Positions 53,872 to 62,807 of a stretch of DNA of 64,000 nt are shown here, in pieces. The notes under the pieces were generated by a model. The model was not told where the DNA came from. It searched no databases and saw only the letters and a program-made list of their open reading frames with translations. Every line of letters begins with the position of its first letter. Positions within the stretch are counted from its first letter, which is position 1. The DNA comes from Streptomyces fumigatiscleroticus. GTDB taxonomy: Bacteria; Actinomycetota; Actinomycetes; Streptomycetales; Streptomycetaceae. The translations under genes and the position numbers were made by a program. The stretch lies in assembly GCF_014647975.1 (NCBI RefSeq), contig NZ_BMQF01000004.1:434001-498000 (forward strand). The letters run 5' to 3'.

Positions 53872-54657
53872 TCAGGGGGTGGGGGTGAAGTGTGCCGCGA
53901 CCAGGGAGCGGACCGCGTCCGTGTCGCCGGCGATCAGGGCGTCCAGCAGGGCGCCGTGTTCCGCCGCGTCGGCGACCAGGTCGGCGCGGCTGCGGACGGC
54001 GGGGCCGCCGACGAGGGGCCACTGGGCGCGGCGGTGCAGGTCGTCGGCGACCCCGACGAGCTGCTCGTTGCCGGCGAGCGAGAGCACCGCCCGGTGGAAG
54101 GCGCGGTCGGACTCGGCGTACGTCGCCCGGCAGCCCGAGGACGCGGCCCGGACGGTCGCCTCGGCCAGCGGCCGCAGCTCGGCCCAGCGCTCGGCGGGCA
54201 CCGTACGGGCCAGCCGCAGGATCACCGGCGCCTCGATCAGCGCCCGTACCTCGGCCAGCTCCGCGAGTTCGCGGGCGCCGCGCTCGACGACGCGGAAGCC
54301 GCGGTTGGGCACCACCTCCACGGCGCCCTCCTGCGCGAGCTGCTGCATCGCCTCCCGCACCGGCGTCGCCGAGACCCCGAACCGCTCGCCCAGCACGGGC
54401 GCCGAGTACACCTCGCCGGGCCGCAGCTCGCCCGCGACCAGCGCGGTGCGCAGGGCGTCGAGGATCTGCCCGCGCACGGAGGAGCGCTGGACGGCGGGCC
54501 GGGGCGGTGCGGCGGGCCCGGCGTGCGTGTGCTCGCCGCGCGCGGCGGCCCGGCCCATGTCGGCGGCGACCGGCTGCTGCGGCACCCGGAGTGCGGCCGC
54601 ACCCGCCGGTGAGCCCGCTGTCCCCGCTCCGGCAAAGCCTCGCGTGCCCTGCTTCAC
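53872..54657 (-). CDS. GntR-family regulator (FadR subfamily, FCD domain)
   Basis: The 261-residue protein has a long disordered N-terminus (about 60 residues, Ala/Pro/Gly-rich), a GntR winged helix (QILDALRTALVAGELRPGE, FGVSATPVREAMQQLAQEGA) and an all-helical FCD domain (AELAEVRALIEAPVILRLA, then DRAFHRAVLSLAGNEQL with metal-type His residues). FadR/FCD regulators bind small organic acids. The early Met may be an over-extension; a start after the disordered part is possible. Its target is unknown. It is convergent with the TPR gene across the repeat tract and divergent from fhuF-like. Confidence 0.85.
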   Translation of the reverse strand: MKQGTRGFAGAGTAGSPAGAAALRVPQQPVAADMGRAAARGEHTHAGPAAPPRPAVQRSSVRGQILDALRTALVAGELRPGEVYSAPVLGERFGVSATPVREAMQQLAQEGAVEVVPNRGFRVVERGARELAELAEVRALIEAPVILRLARTVPAERWAELRPLAEATVRAASSGCRATYAESDRAFHRAVLSLAGNEQLVGVADDLHRRAQWPLVGGPAVRSRADLVADAAEHGALLDALIAGDTDAVRSLVAAHFTPTP

Positions 54658-54769
54658 GGGGTCCTCCTCCGGACGTGTCGGTACTTGGGGCCATTACGGC
54701 GAGTTGTCGCTCATTCGTCAAGCAGCCTAAGCGCACGGGCCACCCGTTCACACATCGCGAGGATTTGGG

Positions 54770-54788
54770 TAAGGTAAGGCTTACCTCC
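54770..54788. promoter_or_regulatory. Iron box (DmdR/IdeR-type operator)
   Basis: TAAGGTAAGGCTTACCTCC matches the DtxR/IdeR iron-box pattern TTAGGTTAGGCTAACCTAA well; the inner AGGTAAG (54772-54778) and CTTACCT (54780-54786) are perfect inverted arms around one G. Iron-loaded DmdR1 would block transcription of the FhuF-like gene that begins just downstream. Confidence 0.8.
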
Positions 54789-54824
54789 AAGCGCATGTCA
54801 GCCCTCACAGATCGGCGGTCCCCC

Positions 54825-55670
54825 ATGCCCGCGCCCCGCTCGGCCGTCAGCGACGCGTACACACGGCTGACCGAGGTCCTCCCCGGGCTGGCCGTCACCG
54901 AGCTGACCGCCGGCCGGCGAGCCCCCCGGGGCGGCGGCTGGGTCTCCGCCGACTCGCTCGCGGAGGGCGGGCGCGGCCTGGACGCGTTCCTGGCCTGGGA
55001 CGACGCACAGGTGGTCCGGGACTACGGACAGCGGGCCCGCCCGGACGTGGTCGCCGGCTTCGGACTGCACCGCTACGCCTGGACCGCCTGCCTGCTGATC
55101 ACCGTGCCGTGGTTCCTGCACCGCCGGGTGCCCCGCCTCCCCGTGACCCACGTCTCCTACGACCGCTGTGCCCCCGGCCTGTCCATGGGCCGCATGGCGG
55201 TCCGCCCCGACGGCTTCGCCTGTCTGCCCGGCGACCCGGCCGCCGCGCTGCCCGGCGCCCGCGTGGTCGCCGACGAGGAGGCGCTGCGGGCCGAGGTGCG
55301 CGCCGCGGTCGCCGAGCACCTGGAGCCGGTGCTGGCCGGTTTCGGCCCGCGCATGCGGCGCCGTGGGCGCGCGCTGTGGGGCATGGCGACCGACGAGGTC
55401 GTCGAGGGCCTGTGGTACGTCGCCCACCTGTTCGGCGAGGAGGAGCGGGCCCGGCGCGAGCTGGAACTGCTGCTGCCGGGTGCGACCAGGCCGTATGTCG
55501 GCGCGGCGGCGTTCCGCGAGCTGACCGGCCCCAACGGTGAGCCGGTGCACACGCGGGAGCGCGCGAGCTGCTGCATGTTCTACACGCTGCGCCCCGAGGA
55601 CACCTGCGCCACCTGCCCGCGCACCTGCGACGCCGACCGGGCCGGCAAGCTGCTTGCCGCCGCCGGCTGA
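54825..55670 (+). CDS. FhuF-like 2Fe-2S ferric siderophore reductase
   Basis: The 281-residue protein ends with the FhuF 2Fe-2S ligand set, C-C-x10-C-x2-C, in ASCCMFYTLRPEDTCATC near residue 255. FhuF-type proteins reduce ferric siderophores in the cytoplasm to free iron. An iron box lies 37-55 bases upstream. ATG at 54825 is chosen as it opens the conserved body; ATG at 54795 would add ten residues and could be a leaderless start just after the iron box. It is divergent from the GntR gene. It would work with a siderophore system such as the one at the left edge, though the specific siderophore is unknown. Confidence 0.88.
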   Translation: MPAPRSAVSDAYTRLTEVLPGLAVTELTAGRRAPRGGGWVSADSLAEGGRGLDAFLAWDDAQVVRDYGQRARPDVVAGFGLHRYAWTACLLITVPWFLHRRVPRLPVTHVSYDRCAPGLSMGRMAVRPDGFACLPGDPAAALPGARVVADEEALRAEVRAAVAEHLEPVLAGFGPRMRRRGRALWGMATDEVVEGLWYVAHLFGEEERARRELELLLPGATRPYVGAAAFRELTGPNGEPVHTRERASCCMFYTLRPEDTCATCPRTCDADRAGKLLAAAG

Positions 55671-55975
55671 CCCGCCCCCGCGGAAACCCGCACGTCCTGA
55701 CGTTGCGTAAGATCGTCCGCGCCCGGGACGCCGACGGCGTCGCCGGTGAATCACAGTTTCCTCACATGTCACAGCAACTTTCTGAGGAACCACCCGTACG
55801 GGTAGTCTTATTCGAACTCAACTCCCGCGCCTCAAGCGGCAGTTCGAGCAGAACGCCGCCTTGGGCATCCCCTTGCGTCTTCGTGGCGGCCTCTTGCCCC
55901 GAAACCCCCTGAGGACCGGCGGGTTTGGGCCACCATGGCGGGCGTTACGCCCTATCCCAATGCAAGGGACCCCAG
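55671..55975. other. Upstream region of the DUF2637 gene
   Basis: A 305-base gap. TTTCCTCA (55757-55764) and TGAGGAA (55783-55789) face each other across 18 bases, and the stretch is AT-rich for this genome (TCACAGTTTCC, GTAGTCTTATTCG around 55800). These fit a promoter with an operator. No gene is supported. Confidence 0.45.
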
Positions 55976-57016
55976 ATGAGACTGACCGACATATCGCTGA
56001 ACTGGCTGCTTCCGGGCGCCGTACTGCTCCTGGGCATGCTGGCGGCGGTGGCGGTGCTCGCGCGCGGCAAGCGCTCCTCGGGGAAGGACACGAGCGCGGA
56101 CGACTCGTGGGAGCGCAGCGAGGAGCGCCGCAGGCGCAAGGAGGCCGTCTACGGCACCGCCTCCTACATCCTCCTGTTCTGCTGTGCGGCGGTGGCCGCG
56201 GCACTCTCCTTCCACGGTCTGGTCGGCTTCGGCCAGCAGAACCTCGGCCTGACCGGCGGCTGGGAGTACCTGGTGCCGTTCGGCCTGGACGGTGCGGCGA
56301 TGTTCTGCTCCGTGCTCGCGGTGCGCGAGGCCAGCCACGGCGACGCGGCGCTCGGCTCCCGGATACTCGTATGGACGTTCGCGGGCGCCGCGGCCTGGTT
56401 CAACTGGGTGCACGCGCCCAGGGGCCTGGGCCACGCGGGCGCCCCGCACTTCTTCGCGGGCATGTCCCTTTCGGCGGCCGTCCTCTTCGACCGGGCGCTG
56501 AAGCAGACCCGCCGCGCCGCCCTGCGCGAGCAGGGCCTGGTGCCGCGTCCGCTGCCGCAGATCCGCGTCGTGCGCTGGCTGCGGGCGCCCCGTGAGACGT
56601 ACAAGGCCTGGTCGTTGATGCTGCTGGAGGGCGTACGCACCCTGGACGAGGCGGTCGAGGAGGTGCGCGAGGACCAGCGTCAGAAGGAGGAGACGCGGCT
56701 GCGGCGGCGTGAGCAGCAGCGCGTGGAGCGCGCCCAGCTGAAGGCGATCAGCCGCGGCCACCGCGGTTTCATCGGCCGCGGCGGCGGGCGGCAGGCGGAG
56801 CTGCCTGCGGCGGAGCGGGGCTCCGACCTGGTCTCAGCGGAGCCTGCCATATCCGCGCCGGAACTCCCCGTCCGCGCGCGGCCCTCCCTCCAGCCCGTGC
56901 GCAGCGGTTCTGACTCCGTCACCGTGGACCTCACCGCGGAGGACGACACCATGGCCCTGCCCCGGCTCGACTCCCTGGAGCGCAAGCTCAAGGACCTGGA
57001 GCAGCAGTTCGGCTGA
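55976..57016 (+). CDS. DUF2637 membrane protein with charged C-terminal domain
   Basis: The 346-residue protein has a first membrane helix (about residues 9-28), a charged linker, then three closely spaced helices of the DUF2637 domain (residues about 62-170: SYILLFCCAAVAAALSFHG, LVPFGLDGAAMFCSVLAVR, ILVWTFAGAAAWFNWVHA). The C-terminal half is cytoplasmic: a coiled-coil-like charged stretch (VREDQRQKEETRLRRREQQR), then a disordered part and a final amphipathic helix (SLERKLKDLEQQF). AAGGGA lies before the ATG. Similar proteins occur with conjugation and Spd-type spread genes in actinomycetes, but no plasmid gene is near. Function unknown. Confidence 0.8.
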   Translation: MRLTDISLNWLLPGAVLLLGMLAAVAVLARGKRSSGKDTSADDSWERSEERRRRKEAVYGTASYILLFCCAAVAAALSFHGLVGFGQQNLGLTGGWEYLVPFGLDGAAMFCSVLAVREASHGDAALGSRILVWTFAGAAAWFNWVHAPRGLGHAGAPHFFAGMSLSAAVLFDRALKQTRRAALREQGLVPRPLPQIRVVRWLRAPRETYKAWSLMLLEGVRTLDEAVEEVREDQRQKEETRLRRREQQRVERAQLKAISRGHRGFIGRGGGRQAELPAAERGSDLVSAEPAISAPELPVRARPSLQPVRSGSDSVTVDLTAEDDTMALPRLDSLERKLKDLEQQFG

Positions 57017-57026
57017 GAGACGGTGA

Positions 57027-57063
57027 GGGGGGCGTGGTCCACGGGACCACGCCCCCCTTTTTT
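57027..57063. terminator. Intrinsic terminator after the DUF2637 gene
   Basis: GGGGGGCGTGGTCC (57027-57040) and GGACCACGCCCCCC (57044-57057) form a 14-base stem with a three-base loop followed by six T. On the minus strand it also follows the ATPase gene (stop at 57081). Confidence 0.92.
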
Positions 57064-57080
57064 CCGCGTCTGCTTCGTGT

Positions 57081-57560
57081 CTACGCCCTTCCGGCGTCGA
57101 GTTCGAACCACACCGCCTTCCCGATGCCGTGAGGCCGTACGCCCCAGGCATCCGCCAGGGACTGCACCAGGATCAGGCCCCTGCCGTGCGTACCGTCGTC
57201 GGCGTTCGGTACGCGCAGTCTGGGCCGGCGGGCCACGAAGTCCCGTACCTCCACCCGCAGCGAGCACGGTCCCACGGTGGCCGTCAGGACCGCGTCGTCG
57301 TCGGTGTGGACGAGCGCGTTGGTGACGAGCTCGCTGGTGAGCAGTTCCGCTATCTCCGACCGTCCGGGCCGTCCCCAGTGCCGGAGCAGCTCACGCAGCG
57401 CCCTGCGCGCCTCGGGTACCGCCCGTAGGTCGGCCCGTCCGAGTCTGCGCCGGAGCTGGGGCGCCGCATCCATGACGCTGTCGGTCTTCTCCTCCACCGT
57501 GTGGTTCGCCGAGGAGGCCCCGATCGCTGTGGAGCCGCCCCCTCGTGCCTGCCTTCTCAT
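57081..57560 (-). CDS. ATP-binding protein of the anti-sigma factor kinase (HATPase_c, RsbW-like) type
   Basis: The 159-residue protein has a single GHKL ATPase domain (about residues 45-155): LTSELVTNALVHT (N box, ATP/Mg site), LRVEVRDF, and GTHGRGLILVQSLADAWG (G box). Such Streptomyces proteins are mostly RsbW-type anti-sigma factors or stand-alone kinases of partner-switching systems. The 30 residues before the domain are disordered. Partner sigma or anti-anti-sigma genes are not adjacent. It is convergent with DUF2637 across a T-tailed terminator. Confidence 0.85.
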   Translation of the reverse strand: MRRQARGGGSTAIGASSANHTVEEKTDSVMDAAPQLRRRLGRADLRAVPEARRALRELLRHWGRPGRSEIAELLTSELVTNALVHTDDDAVLTATVGPCSLRVEVRDFVARRPRLRVPNADDGTHGRGLILVQSLADAWGVRPHGIGKAVWFELDAGRA

Positions 57561-58577
57561 GACCCCCGCCCGCGTGCCGATGTGTTTTCCCCTCCTGGTC
57601 GAACAGGTTCACGGGGGATCCTTGCCCGGCCGGATGCCCGCCAGTCATGTCGATTCCTCAACGACGGAGGCGCCCGGGCGCGGAAGCGGCACTTCCGGCC
57701 GGGCGTGCCGGGGCCCGAGGCGGTCCCCGGGCAGCGTGTGGGGCATCGCCGGACGGCGGCCGGGCATCGGTGGAGGCACACAGAAGTGCGCTCCGCGCCC
57801 GCCCGCGCGCCCCGCGGCACAGCCGGCGAAGGTGCCGTCGGCGCACTGCGGGTGGCACATGCCGCGCGGAAGGGTGTCGCCGGGCCGGGACTCCCCCGGC
57901 CGCGGCCGGACGCGACGCCACCGGAGCTGTCCGGGAGACTTCCTGGTCGACGGGGGGATACCGGAAGGGAGGGCCCGTGTCCGGAGAGCGGACGGAAGCG
58001 GACGGAGGGCCGGGAGAACGCGGTGGGCGGCCGGCCGCACGGACGCCGGAGCCCGGACGGCGGTCCGGACAGCCGCCCCGCGGCCCGGCCGGCCCGCCGT
58101 TCGACGGTTGCGCGCCGGAAGAATTGGCATCTGACCGTGGCATAACCGGCAGGGTGAGGCAAACCGGTGCGTCTGCCTCTGGGGGCTACGGCAGGCTCGG
58201 CGTTCCCGCACGCTTTCGAGCCTAGGGACCGGGGTGGCGTCCTGACCATGCGGAGTCAGCCCGTCCGTCCACTCCGGTCTGCCGATCCGGGCGTACGCGA
58301 CTGACAGACGGTACGGCAGATGCAGGAGGAGCGCCTGTGGCGCACCCGGTGTACGTGCCGTCCGGCGCACGGCCCCGCGACGGCGGCACGTCCCGGCCCG
58401 GGGCTCTTCGGCGCCCGCGCCCGGCCCGCCGCCGTCGACGCCGTCTCATCCCCGTCTGGTCGGCTGTCCCGCGCCGGCGGCAATGGCCGGGACACGCCGG
58501 TCGGCCGTCACCCCGGCCGGTGTCCGGCGCCCGCGACCGCGCCGGACACGTCAGCGGCCGGCAGGGCCGGCAGCCCG
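57561..58577. other. About 1 kb without a supported gene
   Basis: This stretch lies upstream of the ATPase gene and downstream of the PoxB-type gene, both on the minus strand. Several overlapping frames on both strands are Arg/Pro/Gly-rich and lack any recognisable domain, ribosome site or consistent codon pattern. The part 58140-58250 (around the string CAAACCGGTGCG) is somewhat less GC-extreme, and a small RNA or promoter there is possible. Nothing further is supported. Confidence 0.5.
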
Positions 58578-60320
58578 CTACGGCCGCGGTACGTTGCGCA
58601 GGTTGGAGCGGGCCATCTGGAGCATCCGGCCGACTCCGCCGTCCAGCACGATCTTCGACGCGGACAGGGCGAACCCGGTCACCATCTCGGCCTTGATCTT
58701 CGGCGGGATGGACAGGGCGTTGGGGTCGGTGACGACGTCGACCAGGGCGGGCCCCTTGTGCCCGAAGGCGTCCTTCAGCGCGCCGGCGAGCTGCCTGGGC
58801 TTCTCCACCCGCACGCCGAAGGCGCCGCAGGCCCGGGCGACGGCGGCGAAGTCGGGGTTGGTGTTGGCGGTGCCGTGCGAGGGCAGCCCGGCGACCAGCA
58901 TCTCCAGCTCGACCATGCTCAGCGAGGAGTTGTCGAACAGGACGACCTTCACCGGCAGGTCGTACTGCACCAGGGTGAGGAAGTCGCCCATCAGCATGGC
59001 GAATCCGCCGTCGCCGGAGAGGGAGACGACCTGCCGCCGCCGGTCGGTGAACTGGGCGCCGATCGCCATCGGCAGGGCGTTGGCCATCGAGCCGTGCGAG
59101 AAGGAGCCGATGATGCGGCGGCGCCCGTTGGGAGAGAGGTACCGGGCGGCCCAGACATTGCACATCCCGGTGTCGACGGTGAACACCGCGTCGTCCTCGG
59201 CCGCCTCGTCCAGGACCGCCGCCACGTACTCGGGGTGGATCGGGACATGCTTGTCGACCTTGCGGGTGTACGCCTTGACGACGCCCTCCAGCGCGTCCGC
59301 GTGCTTCTTCAGCATCCGGTCCAGGAAGCGGCGGTCCTCCTTGCGCCGCACCCGCGGGACGAGACAGCGCAGCGTCTCCCTGGCGTCGCCCCACACCGCC
59401 AGGTCGAGCCGGGAACGGCGGCCCAGGGCCTCCGGCCGCACGTCGATCTGGACGATCTTCACGTCGTCGGGCAGGAACGCGTTGTACGGGAAGTCCGTGC
59501 CGAGCAGGATCAGCAGATCGCACTCGTGGGTGGCCTCGTAGGCGGCGCCGTAGCCGAGCAGGCCGCTCATGCCGACGTCGAAGGGGTTGTCGTACTGGAT
59601 GAACTCCTTGCCGCGCAGGGCGTGCCCCACCGGGGACTTGATCTTCTCTGCCAGCTCCATCACCTCGGCGTGCGCGCCCGCCGTGCCGCTGCCGCAGAAG
59701 AGGGTGACCCGGTCGGCCGAGTCGATCAGCTCGACCAGCCGGTCGATCTCGGCGTCGCCGGGGCGGACGGTGGGCCGGGAGGTGACGAGCGCGGTCCCGG
59801 CGGGCCGGTCCGGGGCGGGCTCGCCGGCGATGTCCCCGGGCAGGGAGACGACGCTGACGCCGCTGCGTCCGACGGCGTTCTGGATGGCGGTGTGCAGCAG
59901 CCGGGGCATCTGCCGCGGGCTGGAGATCAGCTCGCAGTAATGACTGCACTCCTGGAACAGCCGGTCCGGGTGGGTCTCCTGGAAGTAGCCGAGGCCGATC
60001 TCACTGGAGGGGATGTGGGAGGCGAGGGCGAGCACGGGCGCCATGGAGCGGTGGGCGTCGTACAGGCCGTTGATCAGGTGCAGGTTCCCGGGACCGCAGG
60101 AGCCGGCGCACGCGGTCAGCTTCCCGGTGATCTGCGCCTCGGCCCCGGCGGCGAAGGCGGCGGTCTCCTCGTGCCGGACGTGCACCCACTCGATGCCGCG
60201 GTGGCGCCGGACCGCGTCGACGACCGGGTTGAGGCTGTCGCCCACGACACCGTAGAGGCGTTCGACTCCGGCGCGGACGAGGATGTCGACGAACTGCTCC
60301 GCGACGTTCTGCTTGGCCAT
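58578..60320 (-). CDS. Pyruvate oxidase/dehydrogenase (PoxB-type ThDP enzyme)
   Basis: The 580-residue thiamine-diphosphate flavoenzyme probably converts pyruvate to acetate and CO2, feeding electrons to the quinone pool at the membrane. Seen: NVAEQFVDILVRAGVERLYGV (partial), the PYR-domain catalytic Glu in HVRHEETAAFAAGAEAQ (near residue 50), CGPGNLHLINGLYDAH, and the ThDP/Mg motif SGDGGFAMLMGDF..DNSSLSM. Length is close to PoxB (572). The C-terminal membrane-activating tail is short (RSNLRNVPRP). Acetolactate synthase is excluded by the sequence order. Its leader holds four 19-base repeats. Confidence 0.9.
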   Translation of the reverse strand: MAKQNVAEQFVDILVRAGVERLYGVVGDSLNPVVDAVRRHRGIEWVHVRHEETAAFAAGAEAQITGKLTACAGSCGPGNLHLINGLYDAHRSMAPVLALASHIPSSEIGLGYFQETHPDRLFQECSHYCELISSPRQMPRLLHTAIQNAVGRSGVSVVSLPGDIAGEPAPDRPAGTALVTSRPTVRPGDAEIDRLVELIDSADRVTLFCGSGTAGAHAEVMELAEKIKSPVGHALRGKEFIQYDNPFDVGMSGLLGYGAAYEATHECDLLILLGTDFPYNAFLPDDVKIVQIDVRPEALGRRSRLDLAVWGDARETLRCLVPRVRRKEDRRFLDRMLKKHADALEGVVKAYTRKVDKHVPIHPEYVAAVLDEAAEDDAVFTVDTGMCNVWAARYLSPNGRRRIIGSFSHGSMANALPMAIGAQFTDRRRQVVSLSGDGGFAMLMGDFLTLVQYDLPVKVVLFDNSSLSMVELEMLVAGLPSHGTANTNPDFAAVARACGAFGVRVEKPRQLAGALKDAFGHKGPALVDVVTDPNALSIPPKIKAEMVTGFALSASKIVLDGGVGRMLQMARSNLRNVPRP

Positions 60321-60340
60321 GGCTGTGCTGTGCCCCTTCG

Positions 60341-60416
60341 GTCTCCGGCGGTGCCGGGGGTCTCCGGCGGTGCCGGGGGTCTCCGGCGGTGCCGGGGGTC
60401 TCCGGCGGTGCCGGGG
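60341..60416. repeat. Four tandem 19-base repeats in the poxB leader
   Basis: The unit GTCTCCGGCGGTGCCGGGG recurs at 60341, 60360, 60379 and 60398 with a fixed 19-base period, in the 141-base gap between the PP2C gene's stop and the PoxB-type start. On the minus strand it lies in the 5' leader, and each unit contains CCGGAGACC. Confidence 0.85.
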
Positions 60417-60461
60417 CTTCCCCCGGCTCCCCCGGTTTCCATGGAGGCACAGCGAGCGCCG

Positions 60462-62807
60462 TCACGCCTCCCAAACGGCGGCGGCCGTGCGGTCGTCGGC
60501 GTAGCCCTTCACCCTGACCCGGCTGTCGCCGAGAAAGGCGTCGAGCCCCGGCGGGGTGGGGCCGGACCACCGCCGCGCCAGGTGCGCGCACATCTCCGGC
60601 TCGCCGCGCAGCGGGTCCGCCAGGCCCGTGGTGCACATCAGGAGCACATCACCCGGGCGGGCTACGGAGGCCCGGAAGCGGAAGGGCTCGTGCGGCGGCT
60701 GTGGGGCGCGCTCCTCGTAGGGGCTCGGGGGTGTGGTGATGCCGAGGTCCATGGTGAGCCGGTCGCCCTCGGGTGTCTCGTGGGGCACCGAGCCGAAGCC
60801 GACGACGGGCTCGCCGGCGATCTCGGCGATCCGCGGTTCGATGTCCTGCCACTCGCCGTCCCGCAGCCGGAACAGTCCGCCCTCGCCGACGCCGAAGAAG
60901 ACACGGGTACGGCAGCCGGGGTCGGCGGGCAGCAGCAGACAGCGCAGGGTGGCCGCGTACTCGTCCGGCGCCAGGCCCTGCTCGGCGGCGCTGGCGCGGA
61001 GCCTGCCCAGGCTGCGGTCGGTGAGACGGTGCAGTCCCGACTTCAGCTCGCCGCGCCGGGCGGCCCTGATGTCCTCCACCAGCCGTGCGTGGCTGCGGCC
61101 CACGGCCCGGCCGATCCACTGACAGGCCTCGGCCGCCGCCCGGTGGGCGCCGCTGGTGGCGCGGGCGCCGGTGGCCATGGCCACCAGGACCAGCGCCTGC
61201 TCCCCCGCGCCGAACCGGGCGGTGAGCAGCGCGTCGCGGCGCGGTTCGCCGCGGTAGCGCGCCGAGTCGCCCCGCACGGACACGGCCCGCAGCGTGCACG
61301 CCCCGTACCGGGCCCCGTCGAGCACGGTGTCCGCGACCAGGTCGCCCAGCTCGTCGGGGTCGGCGGGCGGCAGGGCGGTGGGCTCGGGGTCGTAGGTGGG
61401 CGGGCCGGAGCCGAGGTAGTCGCGGGCGGCGGCGGGCGCCGGGACACGCCGCACGGAGGCACCCGCGACGGGTACGGCGTCCTCGACGGCACCCGGGACG
61501 GCCGGCGGAACGGCCGGCGGCCGGGGCGGAGGCGGCGGGCCGCCAAAACCGGCAGCGGGCTCCGCCGGGCCACCGGCCCCGGTCCCCGAGGTCGTACGGC
61601 CACGGGGACCGGGGCCCGCCGCGGGCGGGAAGGTCACAGGACCCGTCGGTACGGCGGGAGGCGGCTCCCAGGGAGCACGCCGTGGCGCGGCACCGGGCCG
61701 AGGCGGAGGGCCGGCCGCGCCGGCGGCACGCGAAGCGGGGGCACCGTCCCCGGGCGGGGTTCCCTCCGCACCGGCGCCACGCACCCCGGAGCCGGCACCC
61801 CCGGCCGGCCGCGTCCACTGACCGACGTCCCCGCGACCGCTCCGCTCCCCGACGCCCGGCCCCCCGGAAAGCGAACGCCCGTCCGGGGCCCCCGGCCCAG
61901 CAGCGCCCGGGGCGTCCCCGGGCCCCGCCCCGGAAGCGGGTCGGTCATCCACGGCCCCCGGCTTGGAAACGGGACGATCGTCCACGGGCCCCGCCCCAGC
62001 AGCGAACCGGCCGTCCCCGGGCGCCGGCCCGGAAGCACGTCGGTCATCGACGGACCCCGGCCCGGCCGCGAACCAGTCGTCCACGGAGCCCGAACCGGAA
62101 GCGCGCCGATCGCCGACTGCGCCCGCCCCCGGACCGCGCGGGTCGTCAGCTGCCCCCGCACCCGGCCCAGGCCGGCCATCGACTGCCCCCGCACCCGGAC
62201 CGGACCGGCCATCGGATGCCCCCGCGACCGGGCCCGACCGGCTGTCGGCCGCCCCCGCACCCGGACCGCGCCGGCCGTCAACTGCCCCCGCACCCGGACC
62301 GGACCGGCCATCGGATGCCCCCGCACCCGGCCCAGGCCGGCCGTCGACTGCCCCCGCACCCGGACCGGACCGGCCATCGGCCGCCCCCGCGACCGGGCCC
62401 GACCTGCTGTCGGCTGTGCCCGCACCCGGACCGCGCCAGTCGTCAACTGCCCCCGCACCCGGGCCGGACCGGCCATCGGATGCCCCCGCGACCGGGCCGG
62501 ACCGGCCATCGGATGCCCCCGCGACCGGGCCGGACCGGCTGTCGGCTGTGCCCGTGTCCGGGCCGGACCGGCCGTCGGGCGTGGACCGTGTGGGGGGAGG
62601 TGGCTCGTCGACGGGGCCCGGGGCCGTCCCGGAGTCGGAGGGGTCGGCGGCCGTTGCCGTCCCCTCCGTCACCGTGTTCGCCGCGGAGGCGAACCGGTCG
62701 TCCAGGGAATCGGCCGCCGTCGTGGGGCCCGTGTCGCCGGTGGAGTCGTCGTACAAGTGCCCCCACCAGTCGTCCCGACCGGTGGGCCTTCCCCCCTGCT
62801 GGCTCAT
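60462..62807 (-). CDS. PP2C-family protein phosphatase with long 11-residue repeat region
   Basis: The 781-residue protein starts with an acidic segment (DDWWGHLYDDSTGDTGP), then about 22 units of 11 residues of the form DGRSGPGAGAV (residues 78-319), then a Pro/Gly-rich linker, and a C-terminal PP2C-like domain from about residue 500 (LVADTVLDGARYGACTLRAVS, VLVAMATGARATSG, DVLLMCTTGLADPLRG). The domain is of the actinobacterial PPM branch and its metal Asp residues look partly altered, so activity is uncertain. ATG at 62807 is chosen because upstream frame belongs to the next gene's antisense. A repeat linker of this size should be disordered. Confidence 0.8.
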   Translation of the reverse strand: MSQQGGRPTGRDDWWGHLYDDSTGDTGPTTAADSLDDRFASAANTVTEGTATAADPSDSGTAPGPVDEPPPPTRSTPDGRSGPDTGTADSRSGPVAGASDGRSGPVAGASDGRSGPGAGAVDDWRGPGAGTADSRSGPVAGAADGRSGPGAGAVDGRPGPGAGASDGRSGPGAGAVDGRRGPGAGAADSRSGPVAGASDGRSGPGAGAVDGRPGPGAGAADDPRGPGAGAVGDRRASGSGSVDDWFAAGPGSVDDRRASGPAPGDGRFAAGAGPVDDRPVSKPGAVDDRPASGAGPGDAPGAAGPGAPDGRSLSGGPGVGERSGRGDVGQWTRPAGGAGSGVRGAGAEGTPPGDGAPASRAAGAAGPPPRPGAAPRRAPWEPPPAVPTGPVTFPPAAGPGPRGRTTSGTGAGGPAEPAAGFGGPPPPPRPPAVPPAVPGAVEDAVPVAGASVRRVPAPAAARDYLGSGPPTYDPEPTALPPADPDELGDLVADTVLDGARYGACTLRAVSVRGDSARYRGEPRRDALLTARFGAGEQALVLVAMATGARATSGAHRAAAEACQWIGRAVGRSHARLVEDIRAARRGELKSGLHRLTDRSLGRLRASAAEQGLAPDEYAATLRCLLLPADPGCRTRVFFGVGEGGLFRLRDGEWQDIEPRIAEIAGEPVVGFGSVPHETPEGDRLTMDLGITTPPSPYEERAPQPPHEPFRFRASVARPGDVLLMCTTGLADPLRGEPEMCAHLARRWSGPTPPGLDAFLGDSRVRVKGYADDRTAAAVWEA
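61851..62576. repeat. Array of about 22 units of 33 bases coding for DGRSGPxAGAx repeats
   Basis: The PP2C gene carries a run of 33-base units, each coding for 11 residues. The first dozen or so differ by only a few bases; the last eight are more diverged. The frame is kept throughout. Confidence 0.85.

Noticed and set aside
57501..58370. Frames of 200-290 residues on both strands in the 1 kb gap
   Set aside because: None shows a domain or typical amino-acid balance, and they overlap on both strands.
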